DNA of 64,000 nt. Source: Pyrocephalus nanus. Lineage: Eukaryota > Chordata > Aves > Passeriformes > Tyrannidae. Positions 9,961 to 22,492 of the stretch are shown here, one piece after another. The stretch covers positions 6,215,001 to 6,279,000 of the forward strand of contig CM076279.1 of assembly GCA_038380795.1 (NCBI GenBank), written 5' to 3'. The notes beneath the pieces were generated by a model. The model did not search any database. It was not told the origin of the DNA and saw only the letters and a program-made list of their open reading frames with translations. The position numbers were made by a program, and so were the translations under genes. Each line of letters opens with the position of its first letter. Positions within the stretch are counted from its first letter, which is position 1.

Positions 9961-12900
9961 AGCGCTGAGGACGATAGGGGGATAGGATTTCGCTTCTGCC
10001 AGGGAGAGGGAGCAAACATCGCCTGTCCCACGAGGGAGCTGTTTTGGGGAGGAAAAACGGCCTTTTCCACAGCAGGGAGCCGGCGTTGGGAAGGAGGAGC
10101 AGGGCACGGCTGCCTGTGCCTGCTCAAACTGCTGCTGCTGTGGCGCTGCTTGTTCCCTCCTCTGTGCTGGGGGTCACACTGAGCCCAGGGGCACCTGCCA
10201 GGGACCAGGTTACCCCAAACTTGTCCCTAGAAACTCTGGCACCCAATCCTGACCCCCACAGGGTCCCTCTTCTCTTCTGAGCTGTTTCCCAGATTTTTGT
10301 AAGGATTTCCTCCCTTTTCTGTTGCTGCCTCCTGACTAATCATTCAGGGACAACACAGACATCCCAAAGCTTTCGGGATGCCCTCCTGAGCCTAATTTCT
10401 TTATGGAGGAAAGCCAAAATCGCATTGCTCCTCACTGTGGCACCGGATTTCTTCTTGTTTTGTTATTTTTTCCTTACCAAAACCCACATCAGCTCAACTG
10501 ATCCACCCAAACCTTAATGAGCATTGACATCTAGCAAATCCCCATGGAGCTGCAACAAACAAGGCTCTTTTGCTATACCCACCGCTGGGGTATCCCACCC
10601 CCAAAAATGGGATGGACTCAGCACCTCCAGTAACATCACATCACTGCAGTGACATGCAGGAAAGCAAGGCAAACCTCACACCCAAGTTGCACCAAGCCCC
10701 AGGGAACTGTCATCATAGCCTGGGGAAAAAAAATTAATAACAATTTTAAAAAATCCCAGAGCCCCCTCAGCAGCCCCTCCATCCATTAGTGGGTTGAAAA
10801 CCACATGGGAAAGACTGAGTTTTGGCTTCTGGGGAAAAGTGTTGAACCTGCAAGAGCTTCTTCCTTCAAGGTACAGCCAAGGTGGGAGTCACGATGCTGA
10901 CAGGAGAGCAGGAACCACAAGGAGAGTCTGCAAAGCCATAAGGACAGCAAGCAGATTTAGGATTGTAGCCCTGAATCTGCTGCCTTGCAGAACTCCATTT
11001 TCAAAAGAAACTTTTTCAAAAGAAACCAATTTGCATCTGATTTTCCACCACACAGAGGGCAAATCACAAAATCCCCCTGAGCAGCTGAGATTTTAGGGAT
11101 CAAAGCAAACACTGAGTTGGCCCCTGCACCGTGGACACAAACACCTCCAATTTAGCAGGAAAAACATATTTAAGACTCAGAAATCATTCAGCACACAGCA
11201 GGGAAGCTGGAGGGGATCAGTGTAATCCCTGGAGCAATGAGCTCTTGCCAGCAGCTGCTGACCCCACGGCTGCCCCTCGCCCCAGGCAGCATGGAGGTCC
11301 CACAGGCAGATCCCACTGGGGATCAGGCCCCCACCACTGTCCTCATCTGACCCCTCTGCCCCCAGAACTGAGCCCAGCCCCTGGAAAGGCCAAATTTGCC
11401 CCCCAGCAGGTTCCTCCCATGTCTCTGCTCCCCAACAAGGGGGAAACGGGCCATTTTAGCCTGGCACAAGGACACACTTGCCAGGCTGGCGGGACCCAGG
11501 CTGGCAGTGGCTGCAAGGTGTTCCTGCTGACCCCTCCCAGTGTTCTCCCAGCTCGTGGGGCAGCACCTTCTGCAGCCCCCAAAATGCTGTTTGCAACCCC
11601 AAATCCAGGAGTTTGCAAAAGTTGCAGTATTTGCACACCGGGAGGTGGGAGGGGAGGGGGACAGAGCCCCCTCAGCAGCCCCTTCATCCCCACAGCCACC
11701 CACCTTGCTCACCCTCCTCATCTCCCAGGGGAGGAAGGAGCAGGCTGCAGGGGCTGGCAGTGGGGCACCATCAGTTCCCCTGGCTGCCACAGCCAGACAC
11801 CCCAAAACCACCATCCCCCCATTAGCCTGGAATTACTGAGGTTGCAGAGATTCACTTTTATAATACCTGGTGTGATTCCTCCCTCCCCTCCTTTCAGTCC
11901 GAGCACATTTGGGTAATTAACTTAATGAAGGATTAATTTCCACCATCCCCTGCCCAACAGGGAGAATTTAAGCACAATCCCTTTTGCCTTTTGGGGTCTG
12001 GCAGAGCCACGAGGTTCTCAAAAAGGAGAAATTCTCCCGATTCGTCACCTCACCCCTCCCGTCTCCCTGAGCCCAGCGGCCGAGCAAGGAGCTCCATCTG
12101 CAGGCAAAGCTTTGCCTCCATCACCCCGAAGGCAGCTCCATCTCCCCAAATTCCAGCACGAGGGTGTTTGGCACATCCCAAGTTCCACAGCCGGGCAGCT
12201 CCCACAGCTGCTGCCAAGGTGGGAGAGTAGCTCAGGTTCCCACTCACCCACCCACCCCAAGGCTGCCCCACGGCCAGCTGGGACACCCCAAACCCTCCAT
12301 CCCTGGGCCTGTGGGATGAGGAAAGAGCAAAGAACAAGCTTGGGAGCCTCGGGGCAGGCACCAGAGGGAGTCACAGCTCCATGCAACAGCTGCTCACACT
12401 GTCCTTTGGCCAAAAGTGCAGGAATCTCTGCCCTGGGCTCGTGGGCTCCAAAGGGAGGGTCAGCCCCGGGCTGGGGGGTTCCCAAGGGATGCTCAGACCT
12501 GGGCTGGTGGGCTTCCAAAATGTGAGACCCAGCCTGATCCATGTGCCAGGGCCAGAAGCTCTCAGTGGGTGCTGGGGGTGGTACAGCCATGGAGCCCTGG
12601 CCCAGGGGGTGCAAAGTCCCCTCCCAGGGACCAAAACCTTGGGTGTTGGGGGGGGCAGAGCTATCGAGCCCCATCCCATGGGGGGCAAAGTCCCCTCTTA
12701 TGGATCAAGACCTTGGGTGCAGCCACAGCCTCCCTCCAAGCTGCAGTGGTGCCCGGCTGGGACAGGGTTGGCAAGGGTGGCGAGATGCCAGACCTATCCA
12801 GGTTCCGTTTGGTAGCCCATGTGCTCCCATCCCTGCTGGGACGTGGCAAGTTCACACTTTAAACCTTAAACAAACGCCGTCCCCGGGACACCTCGCTGTT

Positions 12901-15900
12901 TGCAGGGCACAAGCGGCCACTTCAGGCAACAGAAAACTTCCCGCTCGCCCTCAGCAGCTCCAGGAAGAAACTGGATGCCAGCACGGGCTAATCTGGGCGA
13001 TCTGTTTGCGCGGCACAGACCGGACGACGGCGAGACGGGGCGGGCAAAGCCAGGCTGCCCTGCGCCGGGTCTGCACCGGCTGCGGGGGAGGCACTGTGGA
13101 CAGAGGCCTGCTCTTATCCAAGCTCTGTGTTGCTCCAGTGCCACCCTGCGCTGCCCCAGCGGCTCTGCTGGGAAGTGGCTGAATGGCAAAACCCCACAAA
13201 GGGCATTGTCCGGCCAGAAAGGGGGTGCAGGCCCCACACCCCGGAGACGTCCACACCGCCCATCCCATCGCTGCCATGTTTTTCTCATCTGTTTCACCTC
13301 CAGGTGGGAGTGCTGGAATGGTCAGACATGGGGAATTGCTCTGCTAAACCTCAGTGATGTTCACTCCAGGGTGAGAAGAGCTGGGATTTAGCTGCCAGCA
13401 GCAGACAGGTGTGGAGACCTCACCCTAACTCCTTGCTACTGTGAGCTTTAGGGGCTACATGGCATGGCAGAACCTGAATCCTCCCCACTCTGGGCTTGGG
13501 ATGATGGTCCTCCAGGTCCTGGCCAGGCCACCATGCTGCAGGGATACACCATGAGCACCTCTCGACTTGCAGAGCAGTGACAGACCTGTGGGACTGCCCA
13601 GCAGGCAGCGGGATGTTGTTCCTTCTGGGAGGTCGGATACATGCCTGGTATGAGCTGCGCCATGGAGGGGAACACAACCTCCTCCCTTCTCCCCTCTCCA
13701 GTAGCCACCTGCAAACACAAGAAACCCAAAGCTCAGGGACAAGCTCCAAGGTGTAATTCCTTGCCTTCCCAAGGCTGGGTGAGACCCACAGCAGTGGCTG
13801 GTGGATAGAAGCTTATTCAAAGCATTTGAAGAACAAACTCAGCACAAAGTCTAACTGAGCCCTTGGACATCCCAACCCAGGAATCAAAGCCAAAGCACCA
13901 CAACCCACCTTTGCCTATGAGCACCCCAAATGCCCCTGGGGACTCACTGCACATCCACCAGCAGAATATCCTGATACCGTACCCAGACTGTGTTTTCAGT
14001 TTTATATATCAGCAGTGAATAAAGCAGTTGTCATCCACCTCTGCTCCAGCCCAGCTTAATTTCCAAAGCCTGGCTGGAGGTGTCAACTAATCACAGACTT
14101 CCTCCACTTACCAGCTCAGGGCCAAGGTAATCACTGGTTTGGGTGCCTCTGCTCTTGCCCCGACCGAAACTGCTTGCCCCCACCCCTCTGTCCCTGGCGT
14201 CACTGCCTGGCCAGGTGTTACCCAACGCAGGAGTGCGGTGGAGATGCCGTGGGCTCCGTCCCTTTCCACTTCCAAAATGCTGAGCCTGCCGATGACGGTG
14301 ACACCAAGGGATGGCCGAGTCTTCTCACCTGCTGGCCTGGCAGGGCTTTTGTGACCCTGGAGTTCTTTGGGGTCCTGCCCTGGCAACAGTGGGCCCTGAG
14401 GAGGGAACAGGCCACCTCTCCAGTGCCGGTCATCAGCCAGCGATTGGAACAAGACTCTTGGGCACAACACTACGCTTCTAGTCCTCGAAAATTAAATAAG
14501 TTTTAGCTTTTAAACATGGCACTGCCCAACCCCAGCCCTCCCAGGTGCCCTCCTGGTTCCCATTTAGAGCCACCAGGGGCAACCACACACATGTCCCCGT
14601 GGGCAGGCACCCCGCCCATCAGCTCCCCGGCAGACACCCACACAAAGATTTTAGCGCTGGGTGCAGGCAGGGTAACTTCAGGCTCCATCCTCTGCCCTCT
14701 CGAGGAAAGAGGGACATTTCCAACCTCCTCAGCATGTGGAGGGAAGATGAGGGCCCCAGGACAGCATTACCCCCCCCTTTGCCAGCTTGGGCTGATCTGT
14801 GGTTGAGCAAGGATGGTTTGTCAGGATGGCTCAGTGCTGTTACCCACAGCTGCTACTGGGGGCCAAGTGTCCCTGCCAGCTTCCACTGCTGGCTTCACAT
14901 ACCAAAGGGAAAAAGAGGCTGGGAAGGTGTGCAGGCTCAGGGCTGAGTCTCTTTTGTCTTCTCCCCCAGGAGATTTTGGACAGGCTCTCTTTTTGGACAG
15001 GCTGCATTTGCCCAGTTTAAGAAACCGCAGCTAATGTGGGTGCCAACCAATAAATACCTGGATCTTGACCCTGTTGCTGCTCTTGATGGGACCAGGATAC
15101 GTTGAACTCACAGAAACCAGGAATTCCTGCAAGACAGAAAGCTCCCTGCTCATTAAAAAGCCCATGTCTGGCTTTAACTGGCAAGAGGAGGGATTGCAGG
15201 ATGCGGTCCCTGCGCCTGGATGGGCACTGCCCTCCGCTGGGCACGAGTCTGTGCTCTTCCCTGGCATGACAGGTTGGTGCCACCCTGGGTGCAAACAGCA
15301 ATTAGTGCCACGGTCCCCGGGCAGGTGCCCAATCCCACACTGCTCCAGCCGGAGGGAAGGCGAGGGCAGCTGGGGCCATGATGTAACCTGCTGTGCCCGG
15401 GAGGCAGTGCCTGGAAGGGAGCGAGCCGCCCAGCTGGGGTGGGAAGCCAATGACCTGTGTCACTCGTTTGGGCTGGAAATTTGGCTGGGAGCCAAAGGGC
15501 TGCACAGATTGAGCCAGACTCCAAGAACGCGCCCCCGCCTCGCAGGTCTCGCACAAGCAGGATCTCTTTTCCCTCTTTGGGCTGCTGAGGGGAGGTGGTG
15601 GTTGAGCTGAGAGGATGGGGAGAGGGTCTGTTGCAGCTCCATCTCCCTGCCAGGCTTGGGGATTCACCCAGCCAGTACCCAGCGTGTCCACCTTGTCCAC
15701 TACGTCCTTTCCAGTGGGCACAGGCAGCTCACCAGAGCCTTGATGAACTGGCCACCACACCGAGGGCAGTTTTTGTTTCTTTTCCCAGGCGAGTGCCCAG
15801 TGCTCCCTGCCATCCAGAGGGATAACTCACACGCTGCCTGGCAGCTATTTCATCAGCACAGCTGGACCCATACAACCAGTTAGCTTGGAAAAACACGACT

Positions 15901-18900
15901 CTTCTAATGATACCTTTGAAGCAGTTGGTGCTCCGGATCCCAGTCCACCAAGGGAATATCTGAAGGAGCCCAGAGGAGGTTGTGGGTCACCTCTGGCTGG
16001 CACATGGCTTCATCCCCGGTCCTGACAGCACCACTGGGTGAAGGAGCCATTTCCCATCCCCAGTGCCTGAAAACTGGCATTTTTGCAGCCTACTAAGAAA
16101 ACACAAACACCAGGAAAGCTGTTAATCCTCCAACTGGTTTTCCTATGTAAGAAACATCTCCCTGGCCCCATTCCTCTCGCTTTTCCCCTCCCACCATAAG
16201 TTGTTGCAGGCAAATCCAAGGTGCTGCTCCTTAATCCCAGCCTGGGGAAGCAGGAGCCACCCCTGACCTGAGCAACCTCACCTCACCAGTGTGTTTTATT
16301 ACCGACTTTGACAAGGTCCCGCTGGGATCGGGGTCAGTGTCAGCCAGAGCTCACCGGCGGGAGGGCAAAGTGGGGCACAGCAGAAGAGGGAGGAGGCCTA
16401 TGAAAAAAAAATAGGGCTTAGAATAGAAACCAGGTTAGGGCTAAACTGTGGGTGTAGGAGCTGTCGCGGCAGGTAGAGCTGCCTGCTCTGCCAGCCCAGG
16501 GGACCTGAGGGCCTCCGAGCCGTACTCAGCATTCCTCACCAGAATTCCAGGGTTTCAATCCCCCCAGTTCTAGAAGTTGCTGGGCTGGAGGGCACAGAGA
16601 GAAAGGGACCACAGGGATGAGGCTGGGTGCAAAATGAACAAGAGCTCAACTCTAAAGCCATCACTGCATCCTGCGGGGGCTCTTCTGGTCCGTCAGATGG
16701 CCATGACCCTCCAGAGGGTCCTTGCTGCCCCACAAGCACCACATCTGGAGCAGCTGGACAGTGACACCGCAGGAAGGGAGACCCAGAGGGCAGTTCTGCA
16801 GAAAAAAAGTGGGGTTTGTTTTTGCCTTTCTTCCTGTTTGGGAAGAGAACAATCAACAATGAGCCAAGCTTGGCACAAGGTTGAGATAAGACTGGCCTCC
16901 TGCAGCGCTTGCGGTGGCACAGCCAGCGTCACGAGGCCCTTGGCACAGCCTGGAGGGTTCCTCCACGGTGCACGGAGGGTTCACAAGGTGCTGCTGGCAC
17001 CACCCGGGCATCTGCCAGCCCAGGGAGCCCAAGGGCGGCTGGATCTGCCAGAAAACACAGAATTCATCCTATGGCCACGTCCCTGGCTGGGTCATGGCCA
17101 GCTGGAGCCAGGCACAGAGCTGATAGCAGGATTTACCAAGAGAGGCCAGAGGCAGTTCTGGGAATAGCCCCGCTGGCCAGCCTGGGTCTGCTTCCCAACA
17201 AGGATGTCGCCTTCCAGCACGTGGCAAAGGTGATGCCTCTGGGTGACCAGGAGACTTGCTGGAAGAGGGATGACTAAGACTCGTGCTTTGTTGGAAAAAG
17301 AGGTGAAACCAGTCTCCTTGGACCTCATAGGAAATTCCAGGCTCAAGGTGCACATGGATAGATGGGTTTTCCCAGCCCACGGACACCCTGTCACCTGGGA
17401 ATTCACTCCATCTGCTCCATAGTGGGAGAAAACCTGCTCTCAGACACCTAAAAAATATCCCTGTGACCTCTGCTTCCCCCTAACAGCAGGTCTCCCTTTC
17501 CCATAGTAAAAAGTCCTGTGGTCAACAAAATCACCTTTCCAGAAGACAAGTCCACAGTGGATGGATTCCCATGCCCATCCCCTGCCATATGGAACATTGC
17601 CCTCAGTCCCTTGAGAAGGCTCTGCTGGAGGTGGCACTGCTGGGGAGCCAGGGTGGGGAGGACATGAGACAGCCAGTGCTGCCAGCTCCCCCTCCTTTAC
17701 ACAATAATTTGGGGAAAAAATAGTGTAAAAAGGTGATTCTTTTGGCTTTTAGTCCCAACACAGCCTTATCCTTCTGTCAGGGCTGGGCCAGTTTCTGGCA
17801 TCACCTATCCCTGGGGTGGTGAGAAAGGGAGCTTGTGGTCACCTTCAGAGAGGAAGGCACTCATCCCATGTCACCTCCTCCAGATCCTGGTGCTGTGAGA
17901 TGCCTGGGGAGGGCAGGGGACCTGCTCATCCTCCCTGGCATGGAAAGCCACCCAGGAGGCTGATCTTCCCTTGGGAAAGGTGGTTTGAGCACGTGGCATC
18001 CCTGCCCGGCGGAGCCGAGCAGCCCCGGGCCGGGTGAGTAACGCCTCCGGCCGCCTGCCTCGAATACCGAGGGCTGATCTATGACCTGGTGCCAGTGGGA
18101 GGAGATGTGCTGCTCTGCTGGCGCACAGGGGCCCCTCTCACCACCTCCAAAATGCCTCCTGAGGAGGGTCAGGCAGCCCTCACTGCCACCTTGGGTTTTC
18201 GTGAGGGATGCCCGACACGGGGCAGGGCTGTCCCCGTTCCTGTAGGCGTTATCCTGGAGCCAGAGCAGGGCTCCGGTCACAGACACGCCGATGCTGCTCC
18301 CAGCACTCTGCCTGCACGGGCTTGTATAACCTCTTACGTCAGGCAGCCCTGGGCCGCAGCCGAGCCGGCTGCTGCCACTCTCCCTGCCCATCCTGGCCCG
18401 GCACCACGGCCAGTCCTGGGCCACGAAATTCCTGGGTCTTACTCCCTGGGGATCCCTGCATCTGCTGGGTGCCCCATGGGCCCCTCTGCCAGCAGCCTTC
18501 CTGCAGGGGTGCTGTCACCTGGTCCCTGCTGTGACCCAAGGATGCTCATCCCCCAGCTCAGAACCCTTTGGGGCACAGTCCTGTCTCACATGGAGCAGTC
18601 TGTTACCTGTGAAAGCAACCGGGAAGGAAAAAAAAAAAAGTTTTCATGCTTTTCCCAGGGCGGAGGAGAAGGGGCAGGATGTGGCCAGAGCTGCTCCCTG
18701 ACCAGCAGTGGGGATGAGTCCAGCACAGACCATCACAGCCCGACCGGTGCCCAGAAAGGCTCCACCCCTCCAGCCGCCCCCGGCCTGCTTTCCAAACCCG
18801 ACCGGCAGGGTTTCGGGGTACTGGAGGGGTGCCAAAGCACCAGGACAGCGGGGTGAAGGCATTCCCTGGCACCAGAGCGGGCAGGACGCCATGCCAAAAA

Positions 18901-18985
18901 CAGCACCGGCTGCTCACCTCCCCTTCCCACCCCCTGAGAGGCGAGCGAAGCCCCTCTCAGATCTCAGGGGAGATGCTGTCTGGGG
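9961..18985. other. Gene-poor intergenic region, left part
   Basis: About 9 kb without a supported coding exon on either strand; open frames here are low-complexity and lack splice or homology support. It contains an A/T-rich piece near 10730-10760, a short duplication at 10998-11026, a degenerate minisatellite near 12425-12530, moderately CpG-rich patches (12890-13100 and 18000-18060) and an A13 run at 18629. A CRE-like TTACGTCA occurs at 18334-18341. Confidence 0.6.
12425..12530. repeat. Degenerate GC-rich minisatellite
   Basis: Three diverged units of roughly 33-36 bases, each with a CTGGGCT(C/G)GTGGGCT-like core followed by CCAAAGGG or CCCAAGGG. The minus-strand translation shows the same period of 11-12 residues. 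Confidence 0.5.
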
Positions 18986-18989
18986 GCAT

Positions 18990-19640
18990 CAGTGAGCGCC
19001 CTCGCGGGCTGCGCAGCCCCCGGGGCACGGGTGACCGAGCCCACACGCCCACGCCGAGCAGCACCCACCGCTGCCCCTCGGGCATCACTTGCGGGTGTCC
19101 GAGCGCCGCAGGGTTTGGTTCGGCTCTGGGTGCTCTTATGTAAGGGAGCAGGAGAAGCAGTGAGGATGAGCGCGGCTTTGTAGGTCAAAAAATGGAAGTG
19201 CGGGGCAGTTCGGGGGCTGGGCTGGGTCAGCTCGTGAGTCAGTGGCAAAGGAGGGACCGGCGCGGCGGAGCCTTTATTAGCTGGAGAGGGGTGGAGCGAG
19301 GCTCCGCAGGCAGGCGAGGAGCCCGCCGAGGCATCGCACCGACGGAGCGGGGTCTCGCCCTCCTGCCCGGCGCGTCCCCCCAACACCCCCGGCCCGCCGG
19401 CGATGCGGCCCCAGCCCCTCTCCTCCTCCTCCTCCTCCTCCTCGCCGTGCCCCTGAGGGGTGGCCGAGCCGCTCGCCCCCCGCCGCAGCCCCAAACGCCC
19501 ACGGCGCAGCCAGGAAGGCGGTGATGGAGCAAGGTCAGTGAAACAGGTTTCTCCTCCCGGATCCCTGGAGCAGGCGTCCTTCCTGCGCCGGCTGGGGAGC
19601 TGCGGACTTGTTGACAGCGGCTCTCGTTAGCTCGGTTATT
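18990..19640. promoter_or_regulatory. Orphan CpG island, possible promoter and first exon of an unassigned transcript
   Basis: CpG-dense block as rich as the FDXR and FADS6 promoters, but with no recognised gene attached. On the plus strand it has an AP-1/MARE-like TGAGTCA at 19235-19241, a TATA-like CCTTTATTAG at 19271-19280, a CTC trinucleotide run near 19420-19443 and a usable donor (CAAG then GTCAGTG) after 19533. The open frames are Pro/Arg/Ala-rich composition artefacts and resemble no family I know. It could instead be a distal regulatory island for FADS6 or USH1G. Confidence 0.5.
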
Positions 19641-22450
19641 GAGCGGGGCCGAGGGCTGGGCTCCCTGCCCCGGAGGTAGCGGCTCCGATGGGGTCATGGA
19701 TGCCCCGTGCATCTCCCCATCCCTCCCCAGGCGGGCAGCCGTGCTTCAGCCTCAGCCTTTCCTGGCCTCGTGGGACCCCCCGGGAGCCCCCTGCCCTGGG
19801 AGGTCTGCTCTGAAACATCAGTGGGGTTGGGCTGGTTGAAATAAGGGGTGTTCGTGTGGGAAGTCTCCAGTGACAGGGACATGGAAGGGTTTGGGGTTGG
19901 CATCCCTGGCTGACCCCAGTGCTGTGGCCCACAGCCATCCCGGGTGCTGGCACAGCTGCTGAGCCACAGTGCCACTCTCAGGGGTCGTTTTTGGCTGTGG
20001 AGAAGGGCTAGGCTGTGGGTTTATCACAGCAGAGGTAAAAGGCAATACCAGGCCAGCTGCCAGGATCCATCTTCTACCCTGCTCAGGCCTTTTGGCATTC
20101 TGGAATTCCCACACACTCCTCTGCGTTTGTCACCATCACTGCCCACAGCTGATGGCACCGAACTCCAGGGACAGGGGAAGCCTGGCCATCCCTGCCGTGG
20201 GCTCATTTCCAAAACACAGCCAGAGGGTGTGCTGAGGGGATGAGTGTGGGTGAGGATCCCCACAGCCAGTGCCAGGCTCTGCTGGGACATGGCACAGCCA
20301 GCCCAGCTTTGCTGCTTTGTACCAGTGAGATAATGGGAGATAACAGAGGGATGTTGTGGCAGACAGGTCTGTCTCTGGCGCCTCCTGTGAGGGCAGAGCC
20401 TGTCCTTTGGCCACAGCAGCGTGGTGCCGAGCCTGCTGCTACCTCTGCCCACGCACTGGTGGCTGCAGGCTCACCCGAGAGGGGGCAAGACCCTTGGGAA
20501 ATCCACTCATGCTTGTATAGGACTTACTGTCTGGGTTTAGGTGGTTTCTGGGCTGGATACCCTGCTGGCAGCCCTGCACTTGCTGCTCCAGCTGGTGCAG
20601 TTCCATGGGGGGTCAGGTAGCCCAGCCTTCACCCCTGGTGTGTTTCCCCTGGTGATGGCTGCTCCCATCAGGTCCCACCAGGACTTCCTGGGCTCTGCTG
20701 GCTTCAGAGAGCGCTGATGTGTTAGAGCTTGGTGTCCTGCAACAGGAAAATATAGCTGTTATCAAAGTGCATCCTGAAAGGAGACAGAGATCAGTGAGCA
20801 GGAGCAGCTGGAAGTTGTCCCTTTCACTCCAAATAAGTGAGAGATAATGATGAAAGCTGAGATTATCTCTTCCCTCAAGCTGCCCCAGAACTCAGGCTGG
20901 AATTGCAGGGCTCTCCATGGGCAGGGGTCCCCGGTGCCAGATAGTGCTGTGACCACATGCAGTGACGGGCACTGACCTGACCCCCAGGCCAGTCGAGGGT
21001 CCCACAGCCTCCTCTGTGCCTTTGCCACCCAGCTTTCTCCCACCAGAGCATCCAGGACAGGATGCACAGGGCATTAGTCCTGCAGTGCCAGTGTTTGCCC
21101 CAGCAGAGCACATGGTCCCATTTAGTGGTGCTGCCAAGGAGCTGGTGTCAGTATTGTCCCAGCTACTGAGAGTTTCCCACTCACCATCCCCCCTGGGACT
21201 CGTGTGCCCCTGCTGATTTGATCTGTCACCCCTGGCACTGCTGAGCTGATCCCTTGTTCACACAGGGGATGCTGTGGTGCTGGAGTGTCTGGCTGCTCAG
21301 TACCCTCACCCCAGCTCATGGAACCAGCACATGGCACAGAGCCAGCTCCATCACTGGGCTTGATTCAAGGCCTCCTAAAACAGTTTCCTAGTTTCAGTTT
21401 CCCTCCAGCTTCAGCATTTCCATGAGCAGTGCTGGGCATGACCCCATCCACACTGCTAGTGCCAGGGCTGTGCCAGAGCAAGCCAGAAGCTTGGGTGTCA
21501 TGGGGGACCAGGGGTGCTCAGCAGTTGGGGATGATGATGACCTGGATAATGACCTGGAATGATCAGGCAGTGCCTGTGAAGTACACTTGTTCCCAGGAGC
21601 ACTGTCAGTGCCCAGTGGGATGAATCCAGACAGATGGGTCTGGGGTACCAGTGATGCCCCACACCCTACTCTGCCCTGGCTCCCCCCTGGGATGCCCAGT
21701 GCCATCTGCAGGTGTGTCCCTGTGCTCCTTGTTGGGAGCAAGCTGGGGTGATGGGTAACGGGACAGTGGGTACCAGGGAGAAAACTGATGGCAGAATCCA
21801 TGGCATTGCTTGACATTTTGCTAATATTTTTTAATTGCATTAAGCAAGAGTAGAAAATTATTTACCCTCTTAATACCTAACCCCAGAATTAAAATAAAAT
21901 GACCCTCCACTTCTCCTGCTTTCCCAGCCTGCCTGGCAGCTCTCTCACAGACACGCTGATCTGTGTCCATGCTGCTGCCTTTCGGGGCACTTTGGTTTTG
22001 GGAATAGCCATGGAGGGTCCCAAAAGCAGTTTCAAGGCAAGGTGCTGCATCCAAACCAGGCTGTATTGGTGGCACATCCAGCCCTGCACTGGGCTGCTGG
22101 GGGACACTGTGCAAGGCACAGCAAAGCCAGGGCATGCCGGGGGTGCCGCACATGGACCCCCTTCCCCCTCACTCTCATCCTGGCCCTCCACTTTCCTACA
22201 GCCCCGTGTTACTCAGCTGCTGGGCCAGGAAATGAATCCCTGATGGGATGGGCAGGAAATAGTAAAGCAAGTGGGGTGCAATGGCCCGCACTGGCCTGGC
22301 AGGTCCCGGACCCCATTGTCACCCTCCAGTGTGGGCACTGTGGCTGTCACCGGCTCCAGGCCAGGCTGGGAAAGAGGAGCATCAGGCATGGCTGAGGACT
22401 AAGGGCTCCAGCCCAAGGGACATTCTGCCCTCTGGTCCCTTCTGCCTGTA

Positions 22451-22492
22451 GGACCTACCTGGTGTCCCGTGGGACCTACCTGGTGTCCTGTG
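22451..22492 (+). repeat. Tandem duplication of 21 bases
   Basis: GGACCTACCTGGTGTCC plus CGTG, immediately followed by the same 21 bases with one C-to-T difference. Confidence 0.85.

Noticed and set aside
12045..12674. Minus-strand 209-codon open frame with a 12-residue repeat
   Set aside because: The protein repeat is simply the minisatellite in translation; no start context, splice sites or homology.
19192..19524. Plus-strand open frame with a Leu run that looks like a signal peptide
   Set aside because: The Leu run is the translation of a CTC trinucleotide repeat and the rest is Arg/Pro/Gly composition bias in a CpG island. The island itself is reported.
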